DNA from: Pseudooceanicola batsensis HTCC2597
GTDB lineage: Bacteria; Pseudomonadota; Alphaproteobacteria; Rhodobacterales; Rhodobacteraceae
Assembly (NCBI RefSeq): GCF_000152725.1
Contig: NZ_CH724131.1
Location: forward strand, 1,351,856 to 1,415,855
Direction of reading: 5' to 3'
Length of the DNA stretch: 64,000 bases
Below the pieces are notes generated by a model. That model did not search any database. It had not been told where the DNA came from and saw only the letters and a list, made by a program, of their open reading frames with translations. The position numbers and the translations under genes are program-made. Below are positions 27,516 through 37,522 of the stretch, piece after piece. The stretch's first letter is position 1. Each line of letters starts with the position of its first letter.

Positions 27516-29159
27516 TCATTGCTTCAATTCGAAGGTCGGCAGGGCCGCCGGCTGCGGTTCGGCCATCGGCTGAGCGGCCGCGCCACCGTTGACGGCCGCC
27601 TTCAGCAGATCGACCCGTTCCGCCTGGCCGGGGGCGTAGACCGGGGCCGCGCCGGCGTCCAGCGCGCCGATGGCCATCTGGTACCAGTCCTTGGCCTTGG
27701 TCATGTCCTCGTCCGTTCCGAAGCCCTGCGCCATGTGATGCGCGACGGTCTCGGCATAGGGCGTCTGGCCGGCGCCGACCAGCAGCAGCGCGGCGCCGAG
27801 CGCGACGTCCTGCTTGTCGCGGCGATAGCCCGAGTAGAGGCAGATCGCGCCGGTGGACTGAAGCTGTTCGATCGACATGTTGGCGGTCAGGGCGAATTTC
27901 TTGACCTGCGAGGCGACCTCGGCCGCGCTGCTGGTGGCCAGAGAGGCGACATAGGGGGCAAGCGCCGGACCGAAGGCGTCGCACTGCGCATCCACCTGCT
28001 CAGTCGACATGCCCGAGACCTGCTTCATCATCTCCTCGCCCCGCGCGATCGCGTAGGTGCGGGTCAGGCAGAGCTGTTCGCTCAGCGCGAAACCGGGATC
28101 GGTGACCGAGGCGGCGGTGGTGTAGCCTCCGTTGGAGTTGGTCAGCACGCTGACCTTGTTGCAGTAGCTGGCCATCGAGGGCGCGGCCTTCTGCGCACCG
28201 CCGAACATCGGGATGGCCGCGATGCCGCCGCCCGTCGCGGCCGAGCCCGCCGCCGCCATCGTCGGCGCGTTCGAGGGCGCCTGCGCCTCGGGCGCCGCGG
28301 GGGCCGGTGCCGGGGCGGCGACCAGCATCGGGTCGTTCATCTTGCAGCCCGCGTAGTCGCACTGGAAATCGGCCGTGGTGATCTTGTTCGAGCGCTGCGG
28401 GTTCAGCTTGTACATGAACTGCTTGCGCGCATAGCCGTCCGAGGTCGAGGCGAAGAGCAGCGTCGCGCATTCGGTCTGCCCGCACCAGAAGGTCGACCCC
28501 GTGACCGACGTGTCGATGACATAGTCGTTCTTGCCGTCCTGGTTCAGGTCGGCGGTCTGGATGAAGCCCGCCCGCTGGAGCAGCTGTTCGGCCGACGGCT
28601 CGGCGCTTTCGGCGATCTCGTCGACCGCGTCCGAGACCTCGATCGGCAGCCCCGCATAGCCGAAGCCGCCATGCCCCGCCGCGGCGAGCGTGCCGCCCAT
28701 GCCGCCCTTCTGCATCGCCTTCAGCAGCGCGCGGGGGCCCTCGTTGCTCTTCTGCATGACCTTGACCACCTGCGGATCGCCGATCTGCGCGCGGTTGTAG
28801 GAATTGACCAGAATCTGGCGCTCGTACTCGCTCAGATGACCGGTGGCCGGAAAGCCGAGATAGGCCTGATAGCGCGAGATGGCCGCCCGCGAGCGCGAGC
28901 CCAGCACGCCGTCCGCACCGCCGGCGTTGAACCCGAAGTAGTTCAGCGAGGTCTGGACTTCCCGGTTCTGCGCCCGCGCCGCGCTGTACTTGGGCGTGGA
29001 CTTGCGCACATAGACCTTCTTTTTCGGCTGTGCATTCATGATGGCCCCGCCGATGATGCCGCCGACGATGGCGGCGCCGAGGTTGTCGGCCATGGCGGCG
29101 ACAGGGGTCGTGGCGATGATGGTGGCGGCCAAAAGGCCCTTGACTGTCCGGCGTGTCAT
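27516..29159 (-). CDS. Exported protein with peptidoglycan-binding-like domain
   Basis: A 547-residue secreted or periplasmic protein. A signal peptide (MTRRTVKGLLAATIIATTPV, cleaved after AMA) is followed by a glycine-rich hydrophobic stretch (GAAIVGGIIGGAIM), then a putative peptidoglycan-binding-like domain (REVQTSLNYFGFNAGGADGV, then SRAAISRYQAYLGFPATG). A segment with DLNQDGKNDYVIDTS resembles a calcium-binding FG-GAP/EF-type loop; then comes a low-complexity Ala/Pro linker and a helical C-terminal domain. ATG 29157-29159 is preceded by GGAGAGAG. It is a single gene with its own terminator at 27459-27490. The exact role in the envelope is unknown. Confidence 0.75.
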   Translation of the reverse strand: MTRRTVKGLLAATIIATTPVAAMADNLGAAIVGGIIGGAIMNAQPKKKVYVRKSTPKYSAARAQNREVQTSLNYFGFNAGGADGVLGSRSRAAISRYQAYLGFPATGHLSEYERQILVNSYNRAQIGDPQVVKVMQKSNEGPRALLKAMQKGGMGGTLAAAGHGGFGYAGLPIEVSDAVDEIAESAEPSAEQLLQRAGFIQTADLNQDGKNDYVIDTSVTGSTFWCGQTECATLLFASTSDGYARKQFMYKLNPQRSNKITTADFQCDYAGCKMNDPMLVAAPAPAPAAPEAQAPSNAPTMAAAGSAATGGGIAAIPMFGGAQKAAPSMASYCNKVSVLTNSNGGYTTAASVTDPGFALSEQLCLTRTYAIARGEEMMKQVSGMSTEQVDAQCDAFGPALAPYVASLATSSAAEVASQVKKFALTANMSIEQLQSTGAICLYSGYRRDKQDVALGAALLLVGAGQTPYAETVAHHMAQGFGTDEDMTKAKDWYQMAIGALDAGAAPVYAPGQAERVDLLKAAVNGGAAAQPMAEPQPAALPTFELKQ

Positions 29160-29567
29160 GACTCTCTCCAATCTGCAAAGCTCTTGACCCAAGGCTAACC
29201 GGAATCGGCCCGCGCGCGAAGCCCTTTTGACGCGCATCAGGGTCAGGAATACCGGACCGGAGACAACCAGTATACCATGCAGCCGCGCGCGCGGTCGCGC
29301 GTCGGGCAGCAGACGCCCCGCCTCCGGCACCGGCAGGCCCGCGCTGCGCAGATGGCGGCGCGGTCGTCATGGGTCCGGGCCCGCATGCGTGCGGACTGGC
29401 CCTTCCCTCGGTGCCGCCAGTAGGGTACGGCCATGACCGTTGGGTCGGGGCGAATGTCCGCGGCCCGGTATCCGCCGGCCCCTTCGGCCCGGAACGGCCG
29501 TGAGGCCGCGGTCGGCCCGAGGCGGTGTCCGGCCATCTAGGAGGCGGGGCAGCTGCTCCGGGAATGC
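29160..29567. other. Divergent intergenic interval, no gene seen
   Basis: About 400 bases between the envelope protein gene and lipB. Several open frames exist here but all have shadow-like, arginine-rich compositions. Promoters for both flanking genes should lie here; I cannot pinpoint them. Confidence 0.4.
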
Positions 29568-30218
29568 ATGGTGGAATGGCGCGTCACCCCCGGGCTCACC
29601 GGTTACGAGGACGCGGTGCGGGTCATGGAAAATCGCGCCGGCGCGATCGCCGCCGGTGAAGCCGGAGAGATGGTCTGGCTGGTCGAGCATCCCCCGCTCT
29701 ATACCGCCGGCACCTCGGCCAGACCGGCGGACCTGCTCGCCCCCGACCGGTTCCCCGTGTTCGAGACACGGCGCGGCGGCCAGTATACCTATCATGGCCC
29801 CGGACAACGCGTGGTCTATGTCATGCTGGACCTCAACCACCGCGGCCGCGACGTGCGGAAGTTCGTCGAACAGCTCGAACGCTGGGTCATCGCGACGCTG
29901 GATCAGTTCAACATCCACGGCGAGATCCGTCCCGGCCGGGTCGGCGTCTGGGTCCCCCGCCCCGAAAAGCCCCCCCTGCCCGACGGCACCCCGCGCGAGG
30001 ACAAGATCGCCGCCATCGGAATCCGCCTGCGCAAATGGGTCAGCTTCCACGGCATCTCGATCAACGTGGAACCCGACCTCGGCCATTTCGACGGCATCGT
30101 CCCCTGCGGCATCGCCGGCCATGGCGTGACCAGCCTCGTCGATCTGGGCCTGCCGGTCACCATGGCCGACCTCGACACCGCGTTGCAGGTGAGCTTTCGC
30201 GACACGTTCAGCGAATGA
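29568..30218 (+). CDS. lipB: Lipoyl(octanoyl) transferase
   Basis: A 216-residue cytoplasmic enzyme that moves octanoate from acyl carrier protein to lipoyl domains, the first step of lipoate synthesis. Hallmarks are [16 protein letters not shown], the lysine in [20 protein letters not shown], and the catalytic Cys in [15 protein letters not shown]. Length matches the family. ATG 29568 is preceded by a GGGAATGC stretch; the earlier ATG four bases upstream is out of frame. It is a single gene, followed by a cytochrome c gene on the same strand. Confidence 0.95.
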   Translation: MVEWRVTPGLTGYEDAVRVMENRAGAIAAGEAGEMVWLVEHPPLYTAGTSARPADLLAPDRFPVFETRRGGQYTYHGPGQRVVYVMLDLNHRGRDVRKFVEQLERWVIATLDQFNIHGEIRPGRVGVWVPRPEKPPLPDGTPREDKIAAIGIRLRKWVSFHGISINVEPDLGHFDGIVPCGIAGHGVTSLVDLGLPVTMADLDTALQVSFRDTFSE

Positions 30219-30311
30219 TCGTGCGACAATTCACCAGCATCGCGCCCTGTTGATGAAACGGCGGATGTTCTATCTATGCGTCAGACGCGCACAGCAATCC
30301 GAGGAAGCCAA

Positions 30312-30725
30312 ATGACACGTAGCCTGACGATCGCAGCCGCACTGGCCGCCCTTGCCGCCCCTGCCTATTCCGATGGCGACGCCGCCGCCGGCGAGAACGA
30401 ATTCCGCAAGTGCAAGTCCTGTCACGAGATCGCCACGGCGGACGAGACCCTCGTCCGGGGCGGCAAGACCGGGCCCAACCTCTACGGCGTCGTCGGTCGC
30501 ACCGCCGGCACGGTCGAGGGCTTCAACTACGGCGACGACCTCGTCCGCGCGGGCGAGGCCGGCCTGGTCTGGGACGAGGCGCAACTGGCGGCCTACATGG
30601 AAGACCCGCGCGCCTTCCTGCGCGACTACCTCGGCGACAACAGCGCCCGCTCCAGGATGACCTTCCGGCTCCGCAAGGGCTCCGAGGACGTCGCCGCCTA
30701 TCTCGCCACTGTCGGCGACGAGTGA
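30312..30725 (+). CDS. Periplasmic c-type cytochrome
   Basis: A 137-residue cytochrome c of class I (c2-like). A signal peptide (MTRSLTIAAALAALAAPAYS) precedes the single haem-binding CKSCH motif (Cys34, Cys37, His38). The probable sixth ligand methionine lies in SARSRMTFRLRKG near residue 117. It is likely a soluble periplasmic electron carrier; its partners are not identifiable. ATG 30312 has the ribosome-binding site GAGGAAGCC in front; an earlier in-frame ATG at 30276 would spoil the signal peptide. Confidence 0.88.
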   Translation: MTRSLTIAAALAALAAPAYSDGDAAAGENEFRKCKSCHEIATADETLVRGGKTGPNLYGVVGRTAGTVEGFNYGDDLVRAGEAGLVWDEAQLAAYMEDPRAFLRDYLGDNSARSRMTFRLRKGSEDVAAYLATVGDE

Positions 30726-30873
30726 CCCGAACACATCGGGCGGTCCGGGCCCCGGAGAACTTTCCGCGTTCTGTCCCGTTCCGCCGCGCCGCGGATGAGC
30801 TTTCGACGGAGCGACCGACCGACCCGGCCCGCCGCTCCATGTGCTTCGGACCGCCGGGCGGCGTCCGCCACCC

Positions 30874-33800
30874 TCAGGCCAGCAAGACGTCGCCCGCGAA
30901 GGTGATGTGCGACAGGTCGTCGACGCCCCAGAAATAGAGCTTGTCGCGCCCGCCTTCCAGCGTCACCTCGGTGAAGCCCGTGAAGGATCGGCTGTCCGCG
31001 ATGGCGAGGCCGTTCAGGTCCACGATGTCGACCCCCACCTCGTAATCGTCGACCGAGAGCGTGTCGCGGCGGTTGCCCGCGACGACCGAGGCATCGACGA
31101 CGATCGTGTCGGCCCCCTCGCCACCGGTGAAATTGTCCCGGCGGCCGCCCTGCCAGACGAAGGTGTCCGCGCCGACGCCCGCGTCGATCTTGTCGTTCCC
31201 GGCCCCGTCCATCAGCAGGTCGCTGCCGGCGAGGCCGTTGATCTTGTCGTTGCCGCCCCCGCCGACGATCTTGTCGTTCAGCGCGCCTCCGTCGAGCTTG
31301 TCGGCCTTGTTGCTCCCCGCGATCAGGTTGTAGAAGTCGAAGCCGACGATCACCGGGTCGTGGTCGGAATACCGGGTCGCGGTGTCGCCGGTATAGAGCG
31401 AGGGATCCTTCCCGAAGTCGAGGTTGTAGTCCAGCGCGTCCGCCTCGTCCGAGTTGATGTTCCACTCGGTCGCGCCCGCGAAATCCTCGAACAGCGCGCC
31501 GTTGGCCAAGGCATAGTCCAGCGTGCCGACCTGCCCGTCGAAGACGTAGGAATAGGCATCGGGGTTCGCCGCATGGCCCAGATCGACATAGCCGTCGGCC
31601 TGCAGTGCCTTGATCGGGTCCTCGCGGGCATAGGAATTCAGGTCCCCCAGGATCAGCACGTTCTCGGCGCCCTGCCCCGTGGGATCGGTGGCCAGCCAGT
31701 CCGACAGCATTTCGGCCGCCGCCTCGCGGGTGGCGTTGTTGTTGCCCTGGCCGTCGCCCTGCGCGTCGTCCGCCTCGAGACCCGAGAGCGAGCCCTTGGA
31801 TTTGAGGTGGTTGACGCTGACGGTCAGCGTCTCGCCGGAATTCAGATCCTCGAATGTCTGCGCGATGGCCGGACGGTTCAGGGGCCGGCCCGCCCCCAAC
31901 GGGTCGTAGAAGCTCCGGCCCTCGAACTCCTCCAGGATCGCCATCTCGCCCACCAGCGCCACACGGTCCGTCCGGTAGATCAGCGCATTCGAGATCGCAT
32001 CGCCGCCCACGAACTCCTGCCCCGGATCGACCCAGCCGAAGACCTCGTCGCCAAGCGCGGCGTTGACCGCATCGACCAGCACCTGGATCGTCGGATCGCC
32101 CAGGGATGTCGCCCCCTCTTCGGGCGAGACCCCGCCCGCGCCCAGGAAATCGTTCTCGATCTCGACCAGCCCGAAGATGTTCGCGTCCATCGCCACGATG
32201 GCGTTGACGATCTTGTCGAGCTGCCGCTGGAACTCGGCCTCGCTGTTGGCGCCGCGCGGTTCGGTGTCCCCGTCGGGGCCGATCACGTCGGGCCCGTTGT
32301 TGCTGCCCGGGTTGGTGTCGAGCGTGGAGAAGAGGTTCAGCACGTTCATCGAGGCGACGCGGAAGTTGCCGTCCACCTCCTCCGGGGTCTCCGGCCGGTC
32401 GTTCAGCTTGGTGTAGTCGCCGGTGCCGTTCTGAATCCGGAATTCCGAGAACCCGTAGCCCAGCACGCCCGAGACGTTGCCGATCTGGTCGCCCATCCGG
32501 AAATCGTCGGCGGCGGTCAGCACGCCGTCATTGCCGTCGACGATCTCGAGAGGATAGTCGTTCTGGAGGCTGCTGCCGTCGTCCATGACGATGCTGCCCT
32601 GCGCCATCTCGCGTAGGAAGGCGTCATAGGCCCCCGCGTCCGGGTCGTTGGACTGCGTGAACTGTTCGTACCGCTCCAGACCCAGCCGATATTCCTCGAA
32701 CCGGTCGAGGTTGAACATCTCGGTCACGACGAAATCGTTCGGAAGGTTGACCAGCATCCCCTCGTAGGCCTCGAGGTTGGCGACATAGGACCCGCCGTCG
32801 ACCTGCACGCTGGCCACCGGGAATTCGACCTCGACGGCGGTCGGCAGCGCGTTGCCCGAAGACAGGATCTCGATCACCACGTTCTCAATCTGGGTCTGGC
32901 CGGAATATTCATCCACGACGCCGGTGACGCGCACCTTGTCGCCCACCTGGACGTCCTGCTCCGGGGCGTAGCCCTCGAAGATGAAGATGCCTTCCGAGGT
33001 CAGATCGCTGAAGTCGTAGTCGGTGATCTCTTCCTGGACGTAGAACCCGCCCATGTCGCCGCCCACGCCGAACCCGCCGCTCTGGAAATCGGCGGTGACG
33101 ACGGCCTCGATCGTGACCGTCTCGCCGGCAAGGACCGAGACGTCGTCGACGCCCACGACGGCCCCCGCCTCGGTTCCGTTCGCACCCTGGATCTCGTGAA
33201 TCCGGGTGATCACCACCTCGTCGTTCTCGACGACGATCTCGGCGGTCGCATCGTCGAAGCCGGGCGCCGCGGCCGTGATCGTGACGGGCTGATCGGCATC
33301 GGCCTCGGCATCGTCGATCGCCGTCACCGTGAAGGTCGCGGTCGCCGAACCGGCGGCGAAGGTGACCGTCGCCGGGACCGTGGCCTCTGAGGTGTCGCTG
33401 CTGCCAAGCGTGACCGTCAGTTCGGCCGAGATGTCGCCCGTCCGTGTCAGCGTCGCGGTCACGCTGCCGCCGTCCTCGGGCATCGTGTCCGCCCCGAGCG
33501 TCAGGCTCAACGCGGGATCCGTTTCGCCTCCCCCATCGAACGTATGTGTCCCGAGGTTCGAGACATCGTCCTGCGGCAGGACCTCCCATTCCAGCGCGGC
33601 GTCGAACGCGTCACCGATATCGGTGTCGCCCTCGAAGACCGAGGCCTTGCGGACGAGCGTGTCGTTCTGCCCCCCGCCCGGCCACTGGCTTCCCGGATCG
33701 GTGCCGACCTGACCGAAACTGTCGACCACCTCTTCGCCCTTGAACAGCACGATCGCATCGTCGCCGTTGAAGAAGTTGCCGCCCGGCGTCACGTCCGCCT

Positions 33801-34557
33801 CTGCGAGGATCGCGGCACTTGCGCCGTCATCCGCGATCACGTGGACCGCGCCGGCGGCCAGCGTTCCGGACAGCACCACGGTGGTCGAGGCAGCGGTGTT
33901 GCCGTTGAAATAGATCGCGACGGAATAGGCCGACAGGTCCACATCTGCGCCGGTCCCGTTGAAGATCTCGATCGCCTTGTTGAAGGACGAACCCTCGACG
34001 ATCTCCGAGATCAGCAGGTCGCTCGCCGTTCCCTGCGCCGCGCCGGTCGTGAAGTTCCGGATCGGAAAGCTCGAGATCGCGGTTTCGTTGCTCGTCTCGC
34101 CATCGAGCGCGTTCGGCCCCGAAAAGGTCCATTCCGAGATATCGAAGACAGGCGACGCCTCGGAGCCGCTGACGCGATAGGCCCAGCCGTCCAGATGCTC
34201 CCAGGGCTGGCCGGTGCCATCGGTGTCGATATCCCCGAAGAGATCGATCACCGTTCCGTTCTCGAACAGTTCGATCGCGTCGTCGCCGTTGATGTTCGCC
34301 GCGCCGGCGGTGAAATCGGGCGCGAAGCCGAAATAGTCCGTGAACCCGTCGGTTTCCGAGGCGATGTAGATGTGATCCCCTGCCGTGGCACTGCCGGAGA
34401 GGGTGAATTCCTCGCCATCGGAGCCGCCACCGTTGTTGGCCGACCCGATGCCGTAGATCGACAGGTCGGCGACATCTTCGGTCACGAACAGTTCGATGGC
34501 CTTGGGCAGACCGCCCGGCAAAGGTCCGTCGATAACACCGGAAATGATCAATGACAT
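30874..34557 (-). CDS. ExeM/NucH-type extracellular endonuclease with lamin-tail and RTX-like regions
   Basis: A 1,227-residue secreted protein. In order: two lamin-tail domains (residues 1 to about 320, with IELFVTEDV and KAIEIFNGTGADVDLSAYSV), a Calx-beta-like segment (VTATLTRTGDISAELTVTL), an OB-like nuclease-associated region, then an endonuclease/exonuclease/phosphatase domain with NGNFRVASMNVLNLF replaced here by DGNFRVASMNVLNLFS, VEIENDF, VNHLKSKGS, ILGDLNSY and YSDHDPVIVGF. The C-terminus has degenerate glycine/aspartate nonapeptide repeats (GGGGNDKINGLAGSDLLMD), pointing to type I secretion without a signal peptide. ATG 34555-34557 begins MSLIISGVIDG. It converges on the cytochrome c gene. 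It probably degrades extracellular DNA. Confidence 0.87.
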   Translation of the reverse strand: MSLIISGVIDGPLPGGLPKAIELFVTEDVADLSIYGIGSANNGGGSDGEEFTLSGSATAGDHIYIASETDGFTDYFGFAPDFTAGAANINGDDAIELFENGTVIDLFGDIDTDGTGQPWEHLDGWAYRVSGSEASPVFDISEWTFSGPNALDGETSNETAISSFPIRNFTTGAAQGTASDLLISEIVEGSSFNKAIEIFNGTGADVDLSAYSVAIYFNGNTAASTTVVLSGTLAAGAVHVIADDGASAAILAEADVTPGGNFFNGDDAIVLFKGEEVVDSFGQVGTDPGSQWPGGGQNDTLVRKASVFEGDTDIGDAFDAALEWEVLPQDDVSNLGTHTFDGGGETDPALSLTLGADTMPEDGGSVTATLTRTGDISAELTVTLGSSDTSEATVPATVTFAAGSATATFTVTAIDDAEADADQPVTITAAAPGFDDATAEIVVENDEVVITRIHEIQGANGTEAGAVVGVDDVSVLAGETVTIEAVVTADFQSGGFGVGGDMGGFYVQEEITDYDFSDLTSEGIFIFEGYAPEQDVQVGDKVRVTGVVDEYSGQTQIENVVIEILSSGNALPTAVEVEFPVASVQVDGGSYVANLEAYEGMLVNLPNDFVVTEMFNLDRFEEYRLGLERYEQFTQSNDPDAGAYDAFLREMAQGSIVMDDGSSLQNDYPLEIVDGNDGVLTAADDFRMGDQIGNVSGVLGYGFSEFRIQNGTGDYTKLNDRPETPEEVDGNFRVASMNVLNLFSTLDTNPGSNNGPDVIGPDGDTEPRGANSEAEFQRQLDKIVNAIVAMDANIFGLVEIENDFLGAGGVSPEEGATSLGDPTIQVLVDAVNAALGDEVFGWVDPGQEFVGGDAISNALIYRTDRVALVGEMAILEEFEGRSFYDPLGAGRPLNRPAIAQTFEDLNSGETLTVSVNHLKSKGSLSGLEADDAQGDGQGNNNATREAAAEMLSDWLATDPTGQGAENVLILGDLNSYAREDPIKALQADGYVDLGHAANPDAYSYVFDGQVGTLDYALANGALFEDFAGATEWNINSDEADALDYNLDFGKDPSLYTGDTATRYSDHDPVIVGFDFYNLIAGSNKADKLDGGALNDKIVGGGGNDKINGLAGSDLLMDGAGNDKIDAGVGADTFVWQGGRRDNFTGGEGADTIVVDASVVAGNRRDTLSVDDYEVGVDIVDLNGLAIADSRSFTGFTEVTLEGGRDKLYFWGVDDLSHITFAGDVLLA

Positions 34558-34849
34558 GGAGTATTCCCTCGGCTGATGAAACGCTGTGTCCCAGTTGGCA
34601 GAGCATTGCGTACGGGATGTGACAAACGGGAAATTCCGCCCGCTCCCGCGTGACCGCTCCGGTATCACATTTGCAGGGACCGCACCGCCGCGCCAGCCGC
34701 ACGGTGACCGCGCCGCGCGATGAGACGTTTTCCGCCTGTCTGACGAGCGCCAGACCCGCGACGGTCGGAAACGGATCTCGGGCCGCACCCGCGTCGATCT
34801 TCACGCTCAGGACACGACGGCGTGGCGCAGGGAAGAATAACCGTTCCAC

Positions 34850-34993
34850 CTATTCCGCGACCCACGCGGTGAAAAGCCGCCGCACCGCGTCGATGCCAGC
34901 CCCGGTCAGCGTGCCTTCGCTCAAGCGGAAATTGTCGTCGCAAAAAGTAGAACCCCGGTCGCAATCGCCGAGGTCCCAGTTGAACCAAACTAC
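34850..34993 (-). pseudogene. Possible gene fragment
   Basis: On the minus strand a short frame ends FRLSEGTLTGAGIDAVRRLF followed by TAWVAE and a stop at 34850-34852. The composition looks like the C-terminus of a real alphaproteobacterial protein, but upstream the frame closes within about 48 codons and has no credible start. I do not recognise the parent family with confidence. The rest of 34558-35380 becomes increasingly A/T-rich and holds no other gene that I can support; it should contain the promoter of the Hint-domain gene. Confidence 0.25.
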
Positions 34994-35380
34994 TCGTTAC
35001 TGCGGCGCTTATTATATCTGTTCGCCCTCTACCTAAAAGTGTGTTCGTGAAATGCGGCGAAATTAGGGCGCCAATACCGCCCGATATCGTTGTGACGCTG
35101 CGGAACTCGAACAAAAATCAAGAAGCCGTCATTGCGTTATCGGACGGGGCGAAAAAATGGGCACGACGTCACCTCGCCCAATAGTAAAGGCGTGGAAAGT
35201 TGTCAAAGCCAACAATGAAGTTGCAAATGTCAATCAATCCATGAATCGGATCGGTGCAGATTCTCGTGAATAAAATTCCAGTTGTCGAAAATGAAAATGC
35301 GTCATAGCATTGCTCGCGTCGACCTTGTTTCTTGTTGTGTTCGGTCGACTGTAACGAGTGACAAAGTTTGGTGAAGAGAA

Positions 35381-36635
35381 ATGGCTGTTGTTAACGTAGA
35401 TCTCGGTTCGAGCGACCGGACTATAGATGGCTCCGTCGCGCAGAACGGAGATACGCTCAATATCACGGCACTTGGGTCCCAGACGCTGACCATAGACGGT
35501 GTCAGTGTCGCCATAAGCAATATCGCGTCGATCACCTCCGGCGCCGCACTGACCGTCACCACGGTCAACGGCGCATCCTTGCTGTTCGACCAGGGCCTCC
35601 TGAACGGCAATCTGCTGTCGAGCCTGGCATTCGAGGTGAACGACACGTCGTCGATTTCATTCGACAGCGGTTCGGTCTCGGTCCTCTCCTCGCTGCTTTC
35701 GGACTTCAGCGTCAGCTTCAACGGCACCGAAGACGGCTCCTTCGAATACGAGCCCGCCGGGCTGGGACTGCTGTCGGACGTCAACGTGGATGTGTCAGGT
35801 ATGGAGAGCCACGATCAGCTCGAGAAACAACCTCCAATTCAGCTACGACTCGGGCACGCAGACAGGGATCATCTCTTCGGCGGGCACCCTCGGCCTTACC
35901 CCCGATGTGAGCTTCAACATCAGCGGGATGACCCAGGGCCAGGCAGACGTCATCGCCGCTGATATCGCAGATGTCGATGTCGATCTGTGGGTGACCAACG
36001 ACACGATCATCATGCCCGTCTGCCTGGCCGCCGGAACCCGGGTCCTGACCACGAGAGGCGAACGCGCGATAGAAAACCTCGCCGTGGGCGATCTGGTGGT
36101 TACCGCTGATCGAGGCGCCGTGCCGATACGCTGGATCGGCAGTTCCACGTATCTGGCACGGGATTTTGCAGTTGATCCACGACATCTTCCGATCCGAATA
36201 AAGGCGGGATGTCTCGGCAATGACGTTCCGTCCCGGGATCTCGTGGTGTCGCCCCAGCACCGCATCCTTCTGGCCTCGAAGGTGGTGGAACGCATGTTCG
36301 CCAACGACGAGATTCTCGTTCCCGCCAAGAGGCTGCTGGGACTCCCGGGGGTCGAGGTCATGCGGTCGTGCCGGGAGGTGATCTATATGCACCTTCTTTT
36401 CGACGAACACGAAGTTTTCTTTGCCGAACACACTCCTGTGGAAAGCCTTTTGATGGGACCGATGGCAATGCGGTCATTTTCCCGAGAACAAGTCGAGGAG
36501 ATCAAAGCCGTTTTCCCGGAATTGGTCGGAGCCGATACTGTCCCGGCCTCGGCAAGACCGATGCCGCAGGCCGGACGGGCGAATAGGCTTGTGAAACGTT
36601 ATCTCAAGAACGAAATGCAGCCGTTGGAACTATAG
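35381..36635 (+). pseudogene. Hint-domain protein gene with an internal frameshift
   Basis: The first frame (35381 to about 35815) gives a beta-rich Ser/Thr/Asp-rich segment starting MAVVNVDLGSSDRTIDGSVA. The second frame (about 35806 to 36635) continues SSRNNLQFSYDSGTQTG and a Hint (hedgehog/intein-type) domain with VCLAAGTRVLTTRGERAIE, DLVVTADRGAVPIRWIG, VSPQHRILL and DEHEVFFAEHTPVES. The two halves join only if one extra base near 35801-35820 is skipped, so the gene is broken or the base is a sequencing error. Intact relatives are common secreted Rhodobacterales proteins in which the Hint domain may self-process. The A/T-rich upstream region should hold the promoter. Confidence 0.75.
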
Positions 36636-36879
36636 AGCTTATGGCCGACGTTGCGTGGCGTGGGGCACGGGCAGCAATGGCCGTCCCGCGCCGCATGCTT
36701 CTCCCCATGGTTGTGCCTCCGTCCCCGCGCCGGAACACCGCCGTCGGAAAGAGGACACACGACCGATCAGCGCATGGCGATCCGGAGCCGCGGAAAGGAG
36801 GAAGAAGCCGCACGTCGCCCCAGGGCGGACGAGCCAAGCAACCGCAGGGCAAGGGCGAGATTTGGTGGCGCACCTGGGC

Positions 36880-36975
36880 GGACAAAGTCGCAACGCTACA
36901 GCCCTCGCGGTTTGTCCCGAACCGCTGTCGCTCAAATCTGCTGTTCGGAGGTAGGTCACTTTCCTGCGGAAAGTG
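36880..36975 (+). repeat. Dispersed repeat, copy B, near the element junction
   Basis: A full-length diverged match to 27193-27289, ending with the hairpin CACTTTCC/GGAAAGTG. Since copy A is clearly chromosomal, this copy suggests that host-type DNA extends to about 36975. The 36636-36879 stretch before it contains no supported gene. Confidence 0.45.
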
Positions 36976-36986
36976 TGGCGCGCCTT

Positions 36987-37010
36987 GAAGGAGAAAGTTC
37001 GAACTCCTTC
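36987..37010. other. Candidate oriT hairpin upstream of mobC
   Basis: A perfect 7-bp inverted repeat GAAGGAG/CTCCTTC encloses the 10-base loop AAAGTTCGAA. It lies about 70 bases upstream of the mobC start and is the only strong hairpin in that interval. Relaxosome genes are commonly next to oriT and such hairpins commonly flank nick sites, so this is a candidate only. The nick site cannot be read. Confidence 0.35.
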
Positions 37011-37078
37011 TTCTCCGATCTGGAGCACTGGGAAGAGCAGCTCAAGCCGCATGAAGCCTCGCTGCCGGAGATGGAACC

Positions 37079-37522
37079 ATGAGCCATCTCTCCCGAAAGT
37101 TCACTGTCACCAACCCTGTAACGTCTTCGACGCCTCGGAAGCGAAAGCACCGTCAGAAGACTCCGCCGCCATTCTCACTTCGCCTAACCAAGGACGAACG
37201 GGCAAAGCTGGAAAAGGCAGCAGCGGGGATGCCCCTCGGCCCGTTTATCAAGGCCAAGCTGTTTGATGGTGATCTGTCGCCACGCCGAACACGCGGGCAA
37301 GCTCCCGTCAGAGATCATACAGCTTTGGCACGGGCGCTCGGTCTGCTCGGCAACTTGCGTCTGGCGAACAATCTCAACCAACTTGCCAAGGCTGCTAATA
37401 AGGGCGCGCTGCCGCTGTCTCCCGAAGTTGAAGAGGAACTGTTTGCAACCTGCGCAGCGGTGTTTGCCATCCGCATGGAACTGATGAAGGCGCTTGGCTA
37501 TGAGAGCGAGGATCGCCCATGA
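37079..37522 (+). CDS. mobC: MobC-like relaxosome protein
   Basis: A 147-residue basic protein. The N-terminal 40 residues are rich in Lys, Arg and Pro; the core SLRLTKDERAKLEKAAAGMP and the following GPFIKAKLFDG resemble ribbon-helix-helix-like MobC accessory proteins; and LGNLRLANNLNQLAKAANKG is the conserved MobC block. MobC helps to open oriT DNA for the relaxase. It overlaps the relaxase gene by 4 bases (ATGA), which is a strong context clue. The gene is much less GC-rich than the chromosomal genes upstream. Confidence 0.85.
   Translation: MSHLSRKFTVTNPVTSSTPRKRKHRQKTPPPFSLRLTKDERAKLEKAAAGMPLGPFIKAKLFDGDLSPRRTRGQAPVRDHTALARALGLLGNLRLANNLNQLAKAANKGALPLSPEVEEELFATCAAVFAIRMELMKALGYESEDRP

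Noticed and set aside
29243..29536. Minus-strand frame upstream of lipB
   Set aside because: Arginine- and cysteine-rich product without start signals, inside a divergent promoter region.
36974..37020. Possible tRNA remnant as attachment site at the element's left end
   Set aside because: TTCGAACTCC resembles a T-arm, but the stem and loop lengths do not fit; the inverted repeat is better read as a hairpin near oriT.
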